Source of the DNA: G965279355 sp965279355
GTDB taxonomy: Bacteria; Pseudomonadota; Alphaproteobacteria; CACIAM-22H2
Direction: 5' to 3'
DNA length: 64,000 bases
NCBI GenBank assembly: GCA_965279355.1
Contig: OZ257155.1
Coordinates: 868,001 to 932,000, forward strand
Each line of letters starts with the position of its first letter. Within the stretch, counting starts at the first letter, position 1. Positions 35,033 to 44,200 of this stretch are shown here, piece by piece. The notes below the pieces were generated by a model. The model did not search any database. It had not been told where the DNA came from and was given only the letters and a program-made list of their open reading frames with translations. A program made the translations under genes and the position numbers.

Positions 35033-35847
35033 TGCCGGTTCACCGGATCAGTCGCCTGACGCAAACCATCGCCTAGAGCATTGAGGCCGAGCACGGAGAT
35101 TGTAATCAGGACAATCGGATAGGCCATGACCCACCAAGCCTGATAGATGTAAGGCCGGCTGTCGGCAATGATGCCGCCCCAGGTCGCAGTCCCGCTGGAA
35201 CTGAAGCCCACGAAGCTGAGGATCGTCTCGGTGACGATGGCGCGCCCCATTTCCAGGCCGAACAGGACGCTGAGTACGGGCACCAGATTTGGCAGGATCT
35301 CGTGGAAGACCATTCGCATACGCGTGACGCCGAGAACGCGTGCCGCGGAGATAAATTCGAGTTCGCGGAGCGCCAGCACTTCGCCACGAACGATGCGGCA
35401 CGGCCTTGTCCAGCCGATCAGGACAATGGCGGTGATAACAGCGCCAAGGCCGGGCCCGACCACCGCGACCAGCACAATCGCCAGCAACATCGGGGGAAAG
35501 GACATAAAAACATCGACCACGCGCGAGATCGCCGTATCGACCCAGCCGCCGAAGAAGCCGGCCAAAAGGCCGAGCATCACGCCGAGTATGCCGGCCAGGG
35601 TGGCGCCCACAAACATCACAAGGACAGCCGGCCGCGCGCCATAGATCAGCCGCGACATCACGTCCCGCCCAAGATTGTCCGTCCCCAGAAAATAATCGGC
35701 GCTGCCGCCGGTGACCCAGGAGGGCGGCAGCAGCTGATCGAACAGGCTCTGCGTCATCGGATCGTGCGGTGCCAGCTGTTCCGCAAAAATCGCCGTAAAG
35801 AGGAGCACGCCGAGCAGAGAGGAGCCGGCAACCAGACGCAGGTTCAT
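35029..35847 (-). CDS. ABC transporter permease (DppC-like)
   Basis: A 272-residue inner-membrane permease. An N-terminal helix is followed by FLGTDNLGRDVMSRLIYGAR, the usual DppC/OppC entry, and several helices with the coupling motif EVLALRELEFISAARVLGVT. The start ATG at 35847 overlaps the preceding stop in TGATG form; a GTG one codon earlier is possible. Confidence 0.92.
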   Translation of the reverse strand: MNLRLVAGSSLLGVLLFTAIFAEQLAPHDPMTQSLFDQLLPPSWVTGGSADYFLGTDNLGRDVMSRLIYGARPAVLVMFVGATLAGILGVMLGLLAGFFGGWVDTAISRVVDVFMSFPPMLLAIVLVAVVGPGLGAVITAIVLIGWTRPCRIVRGEVLALRELEFISAARVLGVTRMRMVFHEILPNLVPVLSVLFGLEMGRAIVTETILSFVGFSSSGTATWGGIIADSRPYIYQAWWVMAYPIVLITISVLGLNALGDGLRQATDPVNRQ

Positions 35848-36854
35848 CACACAACCCGCACTCTTGGATTAACCAGCGTGTAGATCAGATCGATGATCAG
35901 GTTAATCGTGATGAACAGCAGCGCGAAGATGACTGTCACCCCCTGAATCAGGGGAAGATCCCGGTTCATGGCTGCGCCGAACAACATGTTGCCGATTCCG
36001 GGATAGGAGAAGATCAGTTCAACCAGAACTGTTCCGCCGACCAGGAAGATGAAATGGACGCCGGTGACGGTGATCGTCGGCAGAAGCGCATTCGGAAACG
36101 CGTGACGGAGCAGAATGCGCGCATCGGAGAACCCCTTCACCCGCGCCAGCAGGACATAGTCCTGTGCCAGCGTTTCCTTGAGAGAAACGGCCAGAACGCG
36201 GGCAATGATCGCCATGAGCGGCAGCGCCAACGCGGTCGACGGAAGGATAAGGTATTCAAGCAGTCCCGCCACATCTGCGAAGCGCAACCGGACGATGCTC
36301 TCCAGAAGGTAGAACTGCGTTGCGAAATCCGTTTGCCGGACGGGATCGAAACGGCCGGAAATCGGCAGATGCGCGAACAGCACGCCGAACGCCAGGACAA
36401 GCAGGAGCGCCCAAAGGAATTCCGGGATCGCCAGGGCGATCGAATTGAAGCCGTCGATAATCTGCCTGAGCCACGGGCGGCTCCAGTACGTCACCGCCAG
36501 CGCCAGAATAATGCCGCCGACGAGGGCAATGGTGATCGCCACAAGGGCAAGCTCCAGCGTTGCCGGCAGGCGCTCCAGGACGAGGGTCAGCACGTTCTGC
36601 TTCAAGCTGATCGACGTGCCGAAGTCGCCGCGCAGCAGCCCGCCCAGATAGATAAGGAACTGCTCCGCGACGGATTTGTCGAGGCCGTACACCTCGCGCA
36701 GACGCTGGATATCCTCCGGCGTCGCCTCGCTACCGATCATCATGGCAATCGGATCGCCGGGAACGACGCGCAACAGGACAAATATGATCAGAACAACACC
36801 GAGAATGGTCGGCAATGTCAGAAGAAGACGTCTCAGAAGATAAGCTGCAGTCAC
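35847..36854 (-). CDS. ABC transporter permease (DppB-like)
   Basis: A 335-residue permease with the typical start YLLRRLLLTLPTILGVVLII, then RVVPGDPIAMMIG, and the loop KETLAQDYVLLARVKGFSDA. It begins with GTG. It forms the heteromeric channel with the DppC-like protein. A slightly longer gap (51 bases) separates it from the binding-protein gene. Confidence 0.92.
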   Translation of the reverse strand: MTAAYLLRRLLLTLPTILGVVLIIFVLLRVVPGDPIAMMIGSEATPEDIQRLREVYGLDKSVAEQFLIYLGGLLRGDFGTSISLKQNVLTLVLERLPATLELALVAITIALVGGIILALAVTYWSRPWLRQIIDGFNSIALAIPEFLWALLLVLAFGVLFAHLPISGRFDPVRQTDFATQFYLLESIVRLRFADVAGLLEYLILPSTALALPLMAIIARVLAVSLKETLAQDYVLLARVKGFSDARILLRHAFPNALLPTITVTGVHFIFLVGGTVLVELIFSYPGIGNMLFGAAMNRDLPLIQGVTVIFALLFITINLIIDLIYTLVNPRVRVV

Positions 36855-36905
36855 ATTCCCGGCGGTCCCTGCTTTATGCGCTCAGCTCCAGATCAATCGC
36901 CCCGC

Positions 36906-38456
36906 CTATGCCTTCCGCGTGAACGCAGTCGGCATTACATAGCCCGCAAGATGCGGTTTGAAGTTCAGCTCGGATTTGTAGACGACCGGCTGATACAGCT
37001 GGAACAGAGGAAACAGGTAGGCGTTCTCCGCCACGTATTTGTTAAGGCGTTGATAGCCGGCGATGCGCGCCTGCTCGTCCCGCTCGCCGAAGAGCGGATC
37101 GGCGATCTGGTCGACGTCGGGTGACTTCCAAGACGAATGGGGGGATACCGAGCGGATCGCCGATGAGATCGACGTTTCAGGATCGCCCATTGAATTGCCC
37201 CAGACATAGAAAGCCGCCGGCGCCAGCTTGTGCTGCATGCGCAGTTCGAAGTGCTTGGCGGGCTCGTAGACCTCGATGTTCGCCTTGATGCCCACCTGGC
37301 GCCACATCTCCACGATCGCCTGAGTGACCTCGTAGTCCTTGGGACGGAAGCCACGCGTCGTCTGCACCGTGAATTCGATCGGCTTCTCGCGGGAATAGCC
37401 GGAAACCGACAGGAGCTGCGCCGCCAGCCGCGGGTTGTGGCCGGTCGTGATGGCGCGGTCGAACACCTTTTCCTGCGGCACAGACAGCGTATCCACGGGG
37501 CTGGCATAGCCCCGCAGCAGGCGGTCGACGATGAGCTTCTTGTCCACCGCGTGCACGGCAGCGCGGCGGACATTGATGTCGCGCATCGGACCGTTGCTGC
37601 TGAAGAACATCATCGCGATATCGGTCGTCGGCGCAGCGACACCCGTCAGGCCGGGCTTCTGCCGCAGCCGATCGTATTCCTCGTACTGCAGATCCATGGT
37701 GATGTCGGAGCTGCCCCGCTCAATCTCGGCAACACGACTGGCGGCGTCCGGTACGATCTTGAAGACAACCGTCTCGAACAGCGGCTTGCCGCCCCAGTAG
37801 CCGGGATGCGCCTTCAGCCGAAGGAACGAACCGCGCTCATAGTGATCGAACCGGTACGGGCCGGACCCCATCGGCGCCCGCTCAAACCCTTCTTTGCCGA
37901 CCCGCTCATGATGATGAGGCGCCAGCAGGAAGCAGCCGAGGAATGCGAGCCGCTCCAACATCGTCGCGCGCCACGGCTGCCCCATGTCCATGGTGATGGT
38001 CTGGCCGTCGATCTTGAAATTCTTCAGGCCGGCAAAGCTGACCTGCAGCGGCGCGCCGAGGCTTGGGTCCGTAAGTCGGCGCAGGTTCCAAACGATGTCC
38101 TCAGGCGTCACCGGCTTTCCGTCATGCCAGAACGCATTCTGGCGCACGCGCAGGGAGATGACCGTCTTGTCTGCGTTCCAGCCCCACTGGTCGATGATAC
38201 CCGGCATAAGCGCGAGATCCTCACGCTGCATCATGTAGGTGTCGTAGATCGTCCGGAAGATCGACTGCAGCGACGGATTCGTCGATGACGGTCCGATATT
38301 CGGGTCCCAGCTCGGCGGCGCGACGTTGTATGCGATCGTCAGAGTATCGCCGATGGCAGCGTGCGCCTGGGGAGACCAGAGCACTTGGCTCAGCGTCGCG
38401 GCCCCGGCAGCAGCACCGGAAGTCTGGAGAAAGTTGCGGCGATTCATCGTGAACAT
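36906..38456 (-). CDS. ABC transporter solute-binding protein, family 5
   Basis: A 516-residue periplasmic protein with a twin-arginine-like leader (NRRNFLQTSGAAAGAATLSQ, then an AHA cleavage site). The body shows family 5 features: WDPNIGPSSTNPSLQ, NAFWHDGKPVTPEDIVWNLR and APMGSGPYRFDHYERG. It captures peptides, opines, glutathione-like or other small ligands for the Dpp-type importer. The ATG at 38456 is chosen for its GGGGAGAT ribosome site. It is first in a six-gene operon whose promoter overlaps a candidate GntR operator. Confidence 0.92.
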   Translation of the reverse strand: MFTMNRRNFLQTSGAAAGAATLSQVLWSPQAHAAIGDTLTIAYNVAPPSWDPNIGPSSTNPSLQSIFRTIYDTYMMQREDLALMPGIIDQWGWNADKTVISLRVRQNAFWHDGKPVTPEDIVWNLRRLTDPSLGAPLQVSFAGLKNFKIDGQTITMDMGQPWRATMLERLAFLGCFLLAPHHHERVGKEGFERAPMGSGPYRFDHYERGSFLRLKAHPGYWGGKPLFETVVFKIVPDAASRVAEIERGSSDITMDLQYEEYDRLRQKPGLTGVAAPTTDIAMMFFSSNGPMRDINVRRAAVHAVDKKLIVDRLLRGYASPVDTLSVPQEKVFDRAITTGHNPRLAAQLLSVSGYSREKPIEFTVQTTRGFRPKDYEVTQAIVEMWRQVGIKANIEVYEPAKHFELRMQHKLAPAAFYVWGNSMGDPETSISSAIRSVSPHSSWKSPDVDQIADPLFGERDEQARIAGYQRLNKYVAENAYLFPLFQLYQPVVYKSELNFKPHLAGYVMPTAFTRKA

Positions 38457-38620
38457 GATTGATCTCCCCTTGGCATTCGCTTCGTGGACCTGTGAGCACG
38501 CCACAAGACCCGCTATGCAATTCTTTAGCCAGACATCCTGGCCATATTGATCCGCCTATAACGCCGGCAACAGTCCCAAGTCCCGCCTGAACCCACCGGC
38601 CGGCAAATCATATCACGGCG

Positions 38621-38660
38621 ATTTTATAAAATACTAGTTCGCATACAAAATATATGTCAA
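38621..38660 (-). promoter_or_regulatory. Promoter and candidate GntR operator for the ABC operon
   Basis: On the minus strand TTGACA (38655-38660), an 18-base spacer and TAGTAT (38631-38636) form a strong-looking promoter. The palindrome ATTTTATAAAAT (38621-38632) overlaps the end of the -10 box and the start point. The leader to the ATG is about 165 bases. Confidence 0.65.
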
Positions 38661-38770
38661 GCTGACGCCTTCATCGAATGAGCGAGTGGACACTAAAGGA
38701 GAAAGCTGGCTGCTGTTCTTTGGCGCGCTCCAGTCTTCAAAGTGTCTGCCCTCAAATCGGGCTTATGCCT

Positions 38771-38797
38771 GATAAATAAACCCGCCTGAGGCGGGCC
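38771..38797 (-). terminator. Terminator-like hairpin, minus orientation
   Basis: CCCGCC-TGA-GGCGGG (38781-38795) is followed on the minus strand by TTTATTTATC. It would stop leftward transcription, yet no leftward gene precedes it, since the next gene at 38844 is on the + strand. It may shield the ABC promoter or be left over. Confidence 0.45.
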
Positions 38798-38843
38798 TCT
38801 CCGGAACGCGCCAGCACTCTATTCAGGTTATGGAAATTTAGAA

Positions 38844-39962
38844 ATGCCGACGGCAACAACGATCAACGGCTTTAACGTTCGCATATACCATCCTGGCGAT
38901 AAACAACCCGGTCCTGCCGTCGTCCTTTGCACCGACGCTGAGGGCATCGACAAGTTTATGCTGGAGACTGCCTCGCTCTATGGCGAGGAAGGCTACCTCA
39001 CGGTGTTGCCTGACCTGTCAGGGGTAAGCGATCCGCTTGAGGCGCTGACGGGGATTATCGCAGCGACACGCGCGATGCCGGAGTGCACGGCACAGGTCGG
39101 CATTCTCGGCTTCGGCGTCGGTGCCGAGCTTGGATGGCGGGCGACCCAACGCGTTCAGCTTGATGCCTTCGTTGGCTATGGTGGCTCGCAGTTTGACACA
39201 GCCACTCTGCCACTTTGCCCGGTAACGCTTGAATTGCCGGGTGGCGATGCTGCATCGGCGGTGCGCGCGGCTCTTTCGGGCAAACCGCAGATCGAGGTCC
39301 ACGTCTATGAAGGGGCCAGCCAGGGCTTCGAGCGGCCAGCCAGCCCCAGTTATTTCAAGGCGCTCGCAGAACTTGCGCATGACCGGGCGATCGGACGGTT
39401 CCGGCGCGCCATGGGTCCGTACTATGATTTAGGCGCCCTTTGGGAATATCACCGGGACTGCGAATTCACGATCCGGGATGCCGCCAAGACGATGGAGACG
39501 ATGGTTGCATCTCCTTACGTCAATCACATCCCAACGATGACCGGCGGCGTCGGGTTCAAGGATCTGGCGCGTTTCTACAAGTATCACTTCATACCGAAGA
39601 ATTCGACGGAGCGAAGCGGGGTCCTGGTCTCCCGGACGATCGGCGCGACGCAGATCGTCGAGGAAATCTTGACCCGCTTTGTCCACGATCGAGAAATTGA
39701 CTGGATGCTGCCCGGTATCAAACCGACGGGGAAGCGAGTCGAAGTTGCTCTGGTCGTCGTCGTGAAGTTCCGCGGCCCCAAGCTCTACCATGAGCACATC
39801 TACTGGGATCAGGCATCGGTGCTGGCCCAACTTGGGCTGATCGATTCGAAAGGCCTGCCCATCGCCGGCGCCGATGGCGCGCGGAAGCTGATCGACGAAA
39901 GCCTGCCGTCCAACACCTTATTGCCGAACTGGCATGAAAGCGCCGGGAAACCGATCCCCTGA
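38844..39962 (+). CDS. Dienelactone-hydrolase-like domain fused to NTF2/SnoaL-like domain
   Basis: A 372-residue two-domain protein. Residues 1-~175 follow the dienelactone hydrolase fold: PAVVLCTDAEGIDKFMLETA, VGILGFGVGAELGW and IEVHVYEGASQGFERP. The nucleophile motif GFCxGG is changed to GFGVGA and the catalytic GAGHGF to GASQGF, so Cys and His of the triad are both missing. Residues ~195-345 resemble an NTF2/SnoaL-like domain (VNHIPTMTGGVGFKDLARFY). The first half is probably a binding or scaffold domain, and any activity would reside in the second half. The aldehyde dehydrogenase follows after 46 bases. Confidence 0.8.
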   Translation: MPTATTINGFNVRIYHPGDKQPGPAVVLCTDAEGIDKFMLETASLYGEEGYLTVLPDLSGVSDPLEALTGIIAATRAMPECTAQVGILGFGVGAELGWRATQRVQLDAFVGYGGSQFDTATLPLCPVTLELPGGDAASAVRAALSGKPQIEVHVYEGASQGFERPASPSYFKALAELAHDRAIGRFRRAMGPYYDLGALWEYHRDCEFTIRDAAKTMETMVASPYVNHIPTMTGGVGFKDLARFYKYHFIPKNSTERSGVLVSRTIGATQIVEEILTRFVHDREIDWMLPGIKPTGKRVEVALVVVVKFRGPKLYHEHIYWDQASVLAQLGLIDSKGLPIAGADGARKLIDESLPSNTLLPNWHESAGKPIP

Positions 39963-40008
39963 ACAACGCACTTCCGAACAACAAGTAGCGAGTATTAGAG
40001 GTAAGAAA

Positions 40009-41442
40009 ATGTATCCGGATATCCATCTTCATATTGACGGTCAGTGGCGCGGCGGCGCGAATGGCGGCACCCTGAACGTCGTCAACCCCGCGACCGGCGA
40101 TGCCGTGGGCACTGTCCCGGTTGCCGAAACCAGCGATCTCGATCAGGCGGCAGCGACAGCCCTCAAGGGCTTCCGCGAATGGTCCAGGGTTTCCGCGTTC
40201 GATCGCTACAAGCTGATGCGGAAAGCGGCTGACAATGTGCGCGCCCGGGTCGATGAAATTGCCGACATCATGACGACTGAGCAGGGAAAGCCGCTGGGTG
40301 AAGCGCGGCTCGAGACTCTCGCCGGCGCCGACGTCATCGACTGGTTCGCCGAGGAAGCCCGCCGCACCTATGGCCGTATCGTGCCGCCCCGTGCCGAAGG
40401 CGTGTATCAGCTGGTGATCAAGGAGCCGGTCGGTCCCTGCGCCGCGTTCACGCCCTGGAACTTCCCGATCAATCAGGCCGTCCGCAAGGTTTCCGCGGCA
40501 CTCGCCGCCGGCTGTTCGGTGATCCTGAAGGGGCCGGAGGAAACGCCCGGAAGCTGCGCCGCACTCGTCCAGTGCTATCTCGATGCCGGCCTCCCGCCGA
40601 GCGCGCTGGGCCTGGTCTTCGGAAAGCCGGCAATGATTTCCGAACACCTGATCGCGCATGATGCGATCCGCAAGATTTCCTTTACGGGCTCAACAGTTGT
40701 CGGAAAGCATCTGGCAATGCTGGCGGGCAAGCATATGAAACGTGCCACCATGGAACTCGGCGGCCATGCACCAGTAATCGTGATGGACGATGCCGATGTA
40801 GAGACTGCCATAAAGCTGCTCTCCGGCGCTAAATTCCGAAACGCCGGTCAGATCTGCACCGCCCCAACCCGCTTCCTAGTTCAGGAAAAGGTTTACGACC
40901 GTTTCGTCGACCAGTTCATCGCGGCGGCAAAGAGCGTCAAGGTCGGCGACGGCAAGGCCAAGGATAGCCAGATGGGACCGCTAGCGAACGTGCGCCGCCT
41001 CGACACGATGCAGCAGTTTGTCGCCGATGCCGTTGAAAAGGGCGCAAAACTGCAAACGGGCGGTCGCCGCATCGGCAACAAGGGGTTTTTCTATGAACCG
41101 ACGGTGCTGACGGATGTACCGCTGTCAGCACGGATCATGAACGAGGAGCCCTTTGGCCCGATCGCGCCCATCGCGCGCTTCAAGGATCTGGATGGCGCAA
41201 TCTCGGAAGCTAACCGCCTGTCTTTCGGGCTTGCGGCCTATGCCTATACGCGCTCAACCAAGTCGGCGACGGCGATCGGGGCGCGTGTCGAAAGCGGCAT
41301 GATCTCGATCAATCATCACGGCCTCGCGCTGCCTGAAGTGCCGTTTGGCGGCATCAAGGATTCGGGCTACGGGTCGGAAGGCGGCTCGGAAGCCATCGAG
41401 GCCTACCTGAACACCAAGTTCGTCTCGCAACTCGGCGCTTAA
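40009..41442 (+). CDS. NAD(P)-dependent aldehyde dehydrogenase (succinate-semialdehyde-dehydrogenase-like)
   Basis: A 477-residue class-I-like aldehyde dehydrogenase. FTPWNFPINQ, FTGSTVVGKHLA, the catalytic Glu in MELGGHAPVIV and the catalytic Cys in NAGQICTAPTRF are all present. The length matches the GabD/succinate-semialdehyde group. It oxidises an aldehyde to an acid in the cytoplasm, for example a semialdehyde from ring cleavage. The ATG at 40009 with AGAGG upstream is chosen. It pairs with the degenerate hydrolase fusion upstream and ends at a strong terminator. Confidence 0.93.
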   Translation: MYPDIHLHIDGQWRGGANGGTLNVVNPATGDAVGTVPVAETSDLDQAAATALKGFREWSRVSAFDRYKLMRKAADNVRARVDEIADIMTTEQGKPLGEARLETLAGADVIDWFAEEARRTYGRIVPPRAEGVYQLVIKEPVGPCAAFTPWNFPINQAVRKVSAALAAGCSVILKGPEETPGSCAALVQCYLDAGLPPSALGLVFGKPAMISEHLIAHDAIRKISFTGSTVVGKHLAMLAGKHMKRATMELGGHAPVIVMDDADVETAIKLLSGAKFRNAGQICTAPTRFLVQEKVYDRFVDQFIAAAKSVKVGDGKAKDSQMGPLANVRRLDTMQQFVADAVEKGAKLQTGGRRIGNKGFFYEPTVLTDVPLSARIMNEEPFGPIAPIARFKDLDGAISEANRLSFGLAAYAYTRSTKSATAIGARVESGMISINHHGLALPEVPFGGIKDSGYGSEGGSEAIEAYLNTKFVSQLGA

Positions 41443-41464
41443 CGCGTCAGGTCTTCGTGGACTG

Positions 41465-41500
41465 GGCGGTGAAGCTTTGGATGGCTTCACCGCCTTTTTT
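41465..41500 (+). terminator. Rho-independent terminator after the aldehyde dehydrogenase
   Basis: An 11-bp perfect stem (GGCGGTGAAGC with GCTTCACCGCC), an 8-base loop and six T residues. It ends at the stop codon of the convergent SDR gene. Confidence 0.9.
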
Positions 41501-42230
41501 ATGCGGCCGGCAGTGGAAGTCGGCTGGCCATCGCGACTTCGACCGCGCCTGGATCCTGCCTCAGGCGCGCATAGATATCCCTGGCTTGGCCGATGAAAAC
41601 ATCGGTGCTACCCTCGCGTATAGCACTGAGGAGCGCCGCGGCAACCTCGTCCGGGGTGGACTTCGGCATCTTGCTGTTCGCAGTCATCCTAGTGTCGACA
41701 GCAGATGGAAAGACGCCGCAAACCTGGATGCCATAAGGCGACAATTCCGCCCGCAGTGCCTGTGTTAGCGAGAGTGCAGCCGCCTTGCTTGCGCAGTACG
41801 ACGCCGAGAGCGGCAGGTTCACATGGCCAAGGATCGACAGCATGTTGGCGACAACACCCGATCGCCGCTCCCGCATCGCAGGCGCAAAGGCCTGCGTCAG
41901 ACGTAAAAGGCCGAAATAGTTGACGTCCATTTCAGCAGCCGCATCCGCCAAACACTCGGGCGAAAATAGCCGTCTATTGGCGTTAACCCCGGCATTGTTC
42001 ACCAAGATATCTACTGGCCCAATTGCTCTAGAGGCATCGGCGACGGACATATCGCTTGTAACATCCAGCGCAATAATCTTGCCCGCTCCCTCAATCGGCT
42101 GTGCCGTTCTCGCTCCAGCGATAACATCGGCGCCGACATCAGCGAACGCTGCAACGAGCGCCCGACCGATGCCCCCGTTTGCGCCGGAAATAAGGACAAC
42201 CTTACCGGTAAGACTATTCTTCACACGCAC
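41499..42230 (-). CDS. Short-chain dehydrogenase/reductase
   Basis: A 243-residue SDR: LISGANGGIGRAL for the dinucleotide, NNAGVN, catalytic Ser in NMLSILGHV and Tyr/Lys in YCASKAAALS. The start is a GTG (42230) after GGAAGG; another GTG two codons in is possible. It may be a monocistron. Substrate unknown; the neighbourhood suggests a role in the same catabolic network. Confidence 0.85.
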   Translation of the reverse strand: MRVKNSLTGKVVLISGANGGIGRALVAAFADVGADVIAGARTAQPIEGAGKIIALDVTSDMSVADASRAIGPVDILVNNAGVNANRRLFSPECLADAAAEMDVNYFGLLRLTQAFAPAMRERRSGVVANMLSILGHVNLPLSASYCASKAAALSLTQALRAELSPYGIQVCGVFPSAVDTRMTANSKMPKSTPDEVAAALLSAIREGSTDVFIGQARDIYARLRQDPGAVEVAMASRLPLPAA

Positions 42231-42330
42231 CTGCCTTCCAGCAGGTATTCTTCTATGGGTTCTGGCGTGTGTCGACGCTTATTGTGGTGGATGCCATCCC
42301 AGACTTGGCGATTTTGCGTAACGATTTCAC

Positions 42331-43431
42331 TCACCGCCGGCGGTGATCGACACCACCAGAAATCTTGGGATGAGCGTATCCATGCACAAATGCCGTCTCT
42401 TGCCTTGAGGTAGCCTTGATTGCGTCAATCTCTCGACGATAGGCTTCCAAAAGTCTGTCCTCATCGGCGTACGCAAATGGATCGCGAAAATTTGGATATT
42501 TCTCCGGCGTCACTGGATTGTCCTGGCACCAGACGACTGCCTCCCGCAGTGCCTCTTGCGGGGCAACGACATCACGGTAGCCAAGCTGCTGCCGGATCTT
42601 GCCGGTGTCGACGACCATATGATGATGCGGTTTCAATAGCTGGTGAAATGGTGCCGCAAGCTCCTCGGGCATGGAAACCAGATCGAGCTTGCCACCAGCT
42701 GCGTCGATCATCATCTCGTACCATTGTCGCACAGTGTATTGCTCGTCGTCCGCGCAGTGATAGATCTGGCCCCCGGCGACGTCGGGCAGATCCACCGCTA
42801 GCAGGACACCATGCGCCGCATTCCGTGCCGCCGCGCGTGAGACGATCAGAAGCCCGGCGTCTGGAATGATCATGTGCAAGCGGCCGTCGCGAATGCGCCG
42901 CACAACCTGCCATTCCTTCGGATTGAGCGATCGGGGGCCGTAAATTTCAGCATAACGGATGTGTGTTGCGGAGAACGCACTCTTGGCATGTAGGTCAAAG
43001 ATAGTGCGTTCGGTCTTGCCGATCAGATAGCCGACCTTTGATTCGGCTTGGTCAGTGACAACCGGATCTGCTTCCCGCAACCAGACCTTGAAACCGAATG
43101 GGCGCACATTATCAGGCGCATCCTGCCCGCGAAGGGCGGGCATTCCGCCGATGGAAATGAACCGCGCGCATCGTCCCGCCATCACTTCCGCCAAGAACCG
43201 TACGCGGCCGTACATGGCGAGAACAAGATCGAAGTCCTGGCCCTTTAACGCTTCGTCGATCGTCTCCTTGAAATGCGGATCGCCGTGGATGTGCTCGACC
43301 GGCGGAAGATCCGCCGGCTCGTGCACGCCACGATGGAAGATCGTGACCTCGTAGCCGCGCGCGAGCAGCCCCTCCAGAATGTACGGCCCGGTTGGCCCGG
43401 TGCCGCCGACCACCAGCGCTTTTTTCTTCAT
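42331..43431 (-). CDS. NAD-dependent epimerase/dehydratase family protein
   Basis: A 366-residue extended-SDR-like protein. It starts KKALVVGGTGPTGPYILEGL (the Rossmann motif); RFISIGGM and IRYAEIYGPRSL follow, though the usual YxxxK is not clear-cut. It lies 1 base after the enoyl-CoA hydratase stop and closes the long minus-strand operon that starts at 52851. The ATG at 43431 is chosen because the longer upstream reading overlaps the hydratase gene in another frame. Function unassigned beyond nucleotide-sugar or similar carbonyl chemistry. Confidence 0.83.
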   Translation of the reverse strand: MKKKALVVGGTGPTGPYILEGLLARGYEVTIFHRGVHEPADLPPVEHIHGDPHFKETIDEALKGQDFDLVLAMYGRVRFLAEVMAGRCARFISIGGMPALRGQDAPDNVRPFGFKVWLREADPVVTDQAESKVGYLIGKTERTIFDLHAKSAFSATHIRYAEIYGPRSLNPKEWQVVRRIRDGRLHMIIPDAGLLIVSRAAARNAAHGVLLAVDLPDVAGGQIYHCADDEQYTVRQWYEMMIDAAGGKLDLVSMPEELAAPFHQLLKPHHHMVVDTGKIRQQLGYRDVVAPQEALREAVVWCQDNPVTPEKYPNFRDPFAYADEDRLLEAYRREIDAIKATSRQETAFVHGYAHPKISGGVDHRRR

Positions 43432-43432
43432 C

Positions 43433-44200
43433 TTATTTCTCTTTCGGCGGATACCAAGAGGGCGGGCGCTTCTCCTTGAAGCTGGCGATCCCTTCCCCTG
43501 CCTCGGGCCCCTGCATGAGCCGCCGTTCTTCATGGGCCAGACGCACAATCTCGTCGCCAAGGCCCGACGACGCGGACAGGTCCCGGCTGACCCGTTTGAG
43601 CGCCGCAATCGCATCCGGAGCGCCGCGAAGGAGACCGTCGGCCATAGCCGCAGCGACCTGATCGAACGAGTCCACCGCGCAAAGCTGGTGCGCCAGCCCC
43701 AGCCGGAACGCGTCAGCGCCGTCAAACTTCTCGCCCGTCAGCCCATAACGTCGGAACGCGGACGGCCCCAGGGCCCGCTGGAAGAGCGGTGCCAGCCCCA
43801 GCGGAGCAATCCCCAAGCGGACCTCCGGAATCGAGAACGAGGCATCGGGTGCGGCCACGACAATGTCGCAGCAGGCCACCATCGCCAGCGCCGCGCCGAG
43901 ACAGGCGCCCTTCACCAGCGCCATGGTCGGCTTGGGGAAGGCATCGAGGCGCAGAAACATCTCGACCCGCTTCTCCGGCGTTTCTTCGCCAAAGCTGGAA
44001 ACGTCGGACCCAGCGGAGAAATGCTTACCGTTGCCGCGCAGCACGACCAGCCGGACCGCTGTGTTGTCCTTAAGCGCCTCAAGCATCGCCACAAAATCGC
44101 GGCGCATGGCGGCGTCGAAGGCGTTGCTTTTTTCTGGACGATTGAAGGTAATCGTCGCCACCCCGCGAGCATCGATATCGAGCAGGAGGGGATCGGTCAC
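43433..44200 (-). CDS. Enoyl-CoA hydratase/isomerase family protein
   Basis: A 255-residue crotonase-fold enzyme: ITFNRPEKSNAFDAAM, then HFSAGSDVSSFGEE and KGACLGAALAMVACCDIVVA for the oxyanion hole; IPEVRLGIAP follows. A hydratase Glu is present in the IPEV region. It acts on an acyl-CoA made by the synthetase of the same operon. It overlaps the thioesterase gene by four bases. Confidence 0.9.
   Translation of the reverse strand: MTDPLLLDIDARGVATITFNRPEKSNAFDAAMRRDFVAMLEALKDNTAVRLVVLRGNGKHFSAGSDVSSFGEETPEKRVEMFLRLDAFPKPTMALVKGACLGAALAMVACCDIVVAAPDASFSIPEVRLGIAPLGLAPLFQRALGPSAFRRYGLTGEKFDGADAFRLGLAHQLCAVDSFDQVAAAMADGLLRGAPDAIAALKRVSRDLSASSGLGDEIVRLAHEERRLMQGPEAGEGIASFKEKRPPSWYPPKEK

Larger units (their letters stand above)
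38457..38843. other. Intergenic region with promoter, operator and hairpin
   Basis: A 387-base gap between divergent genes. It holds the ABC operon promoter with ATTTTATAAAAT and a minus-oriented terminator-like hairpin near 38781. I see no gene. Confidence 0.55.

Noticed and set aside
39419..39427. GTACTATGA, nine bases of the shared operator
   Set aside because: It lies inside a coding region (MGPYYDLG), lacks the outer TCA and is not near a promoter.
39718..40659. 313-codon minus-strand frame spanning the fusion and aldehyde dehydrogenase genes
   Set aside because: It overlaps two well-supported + strand genes and has no recognisable motif.
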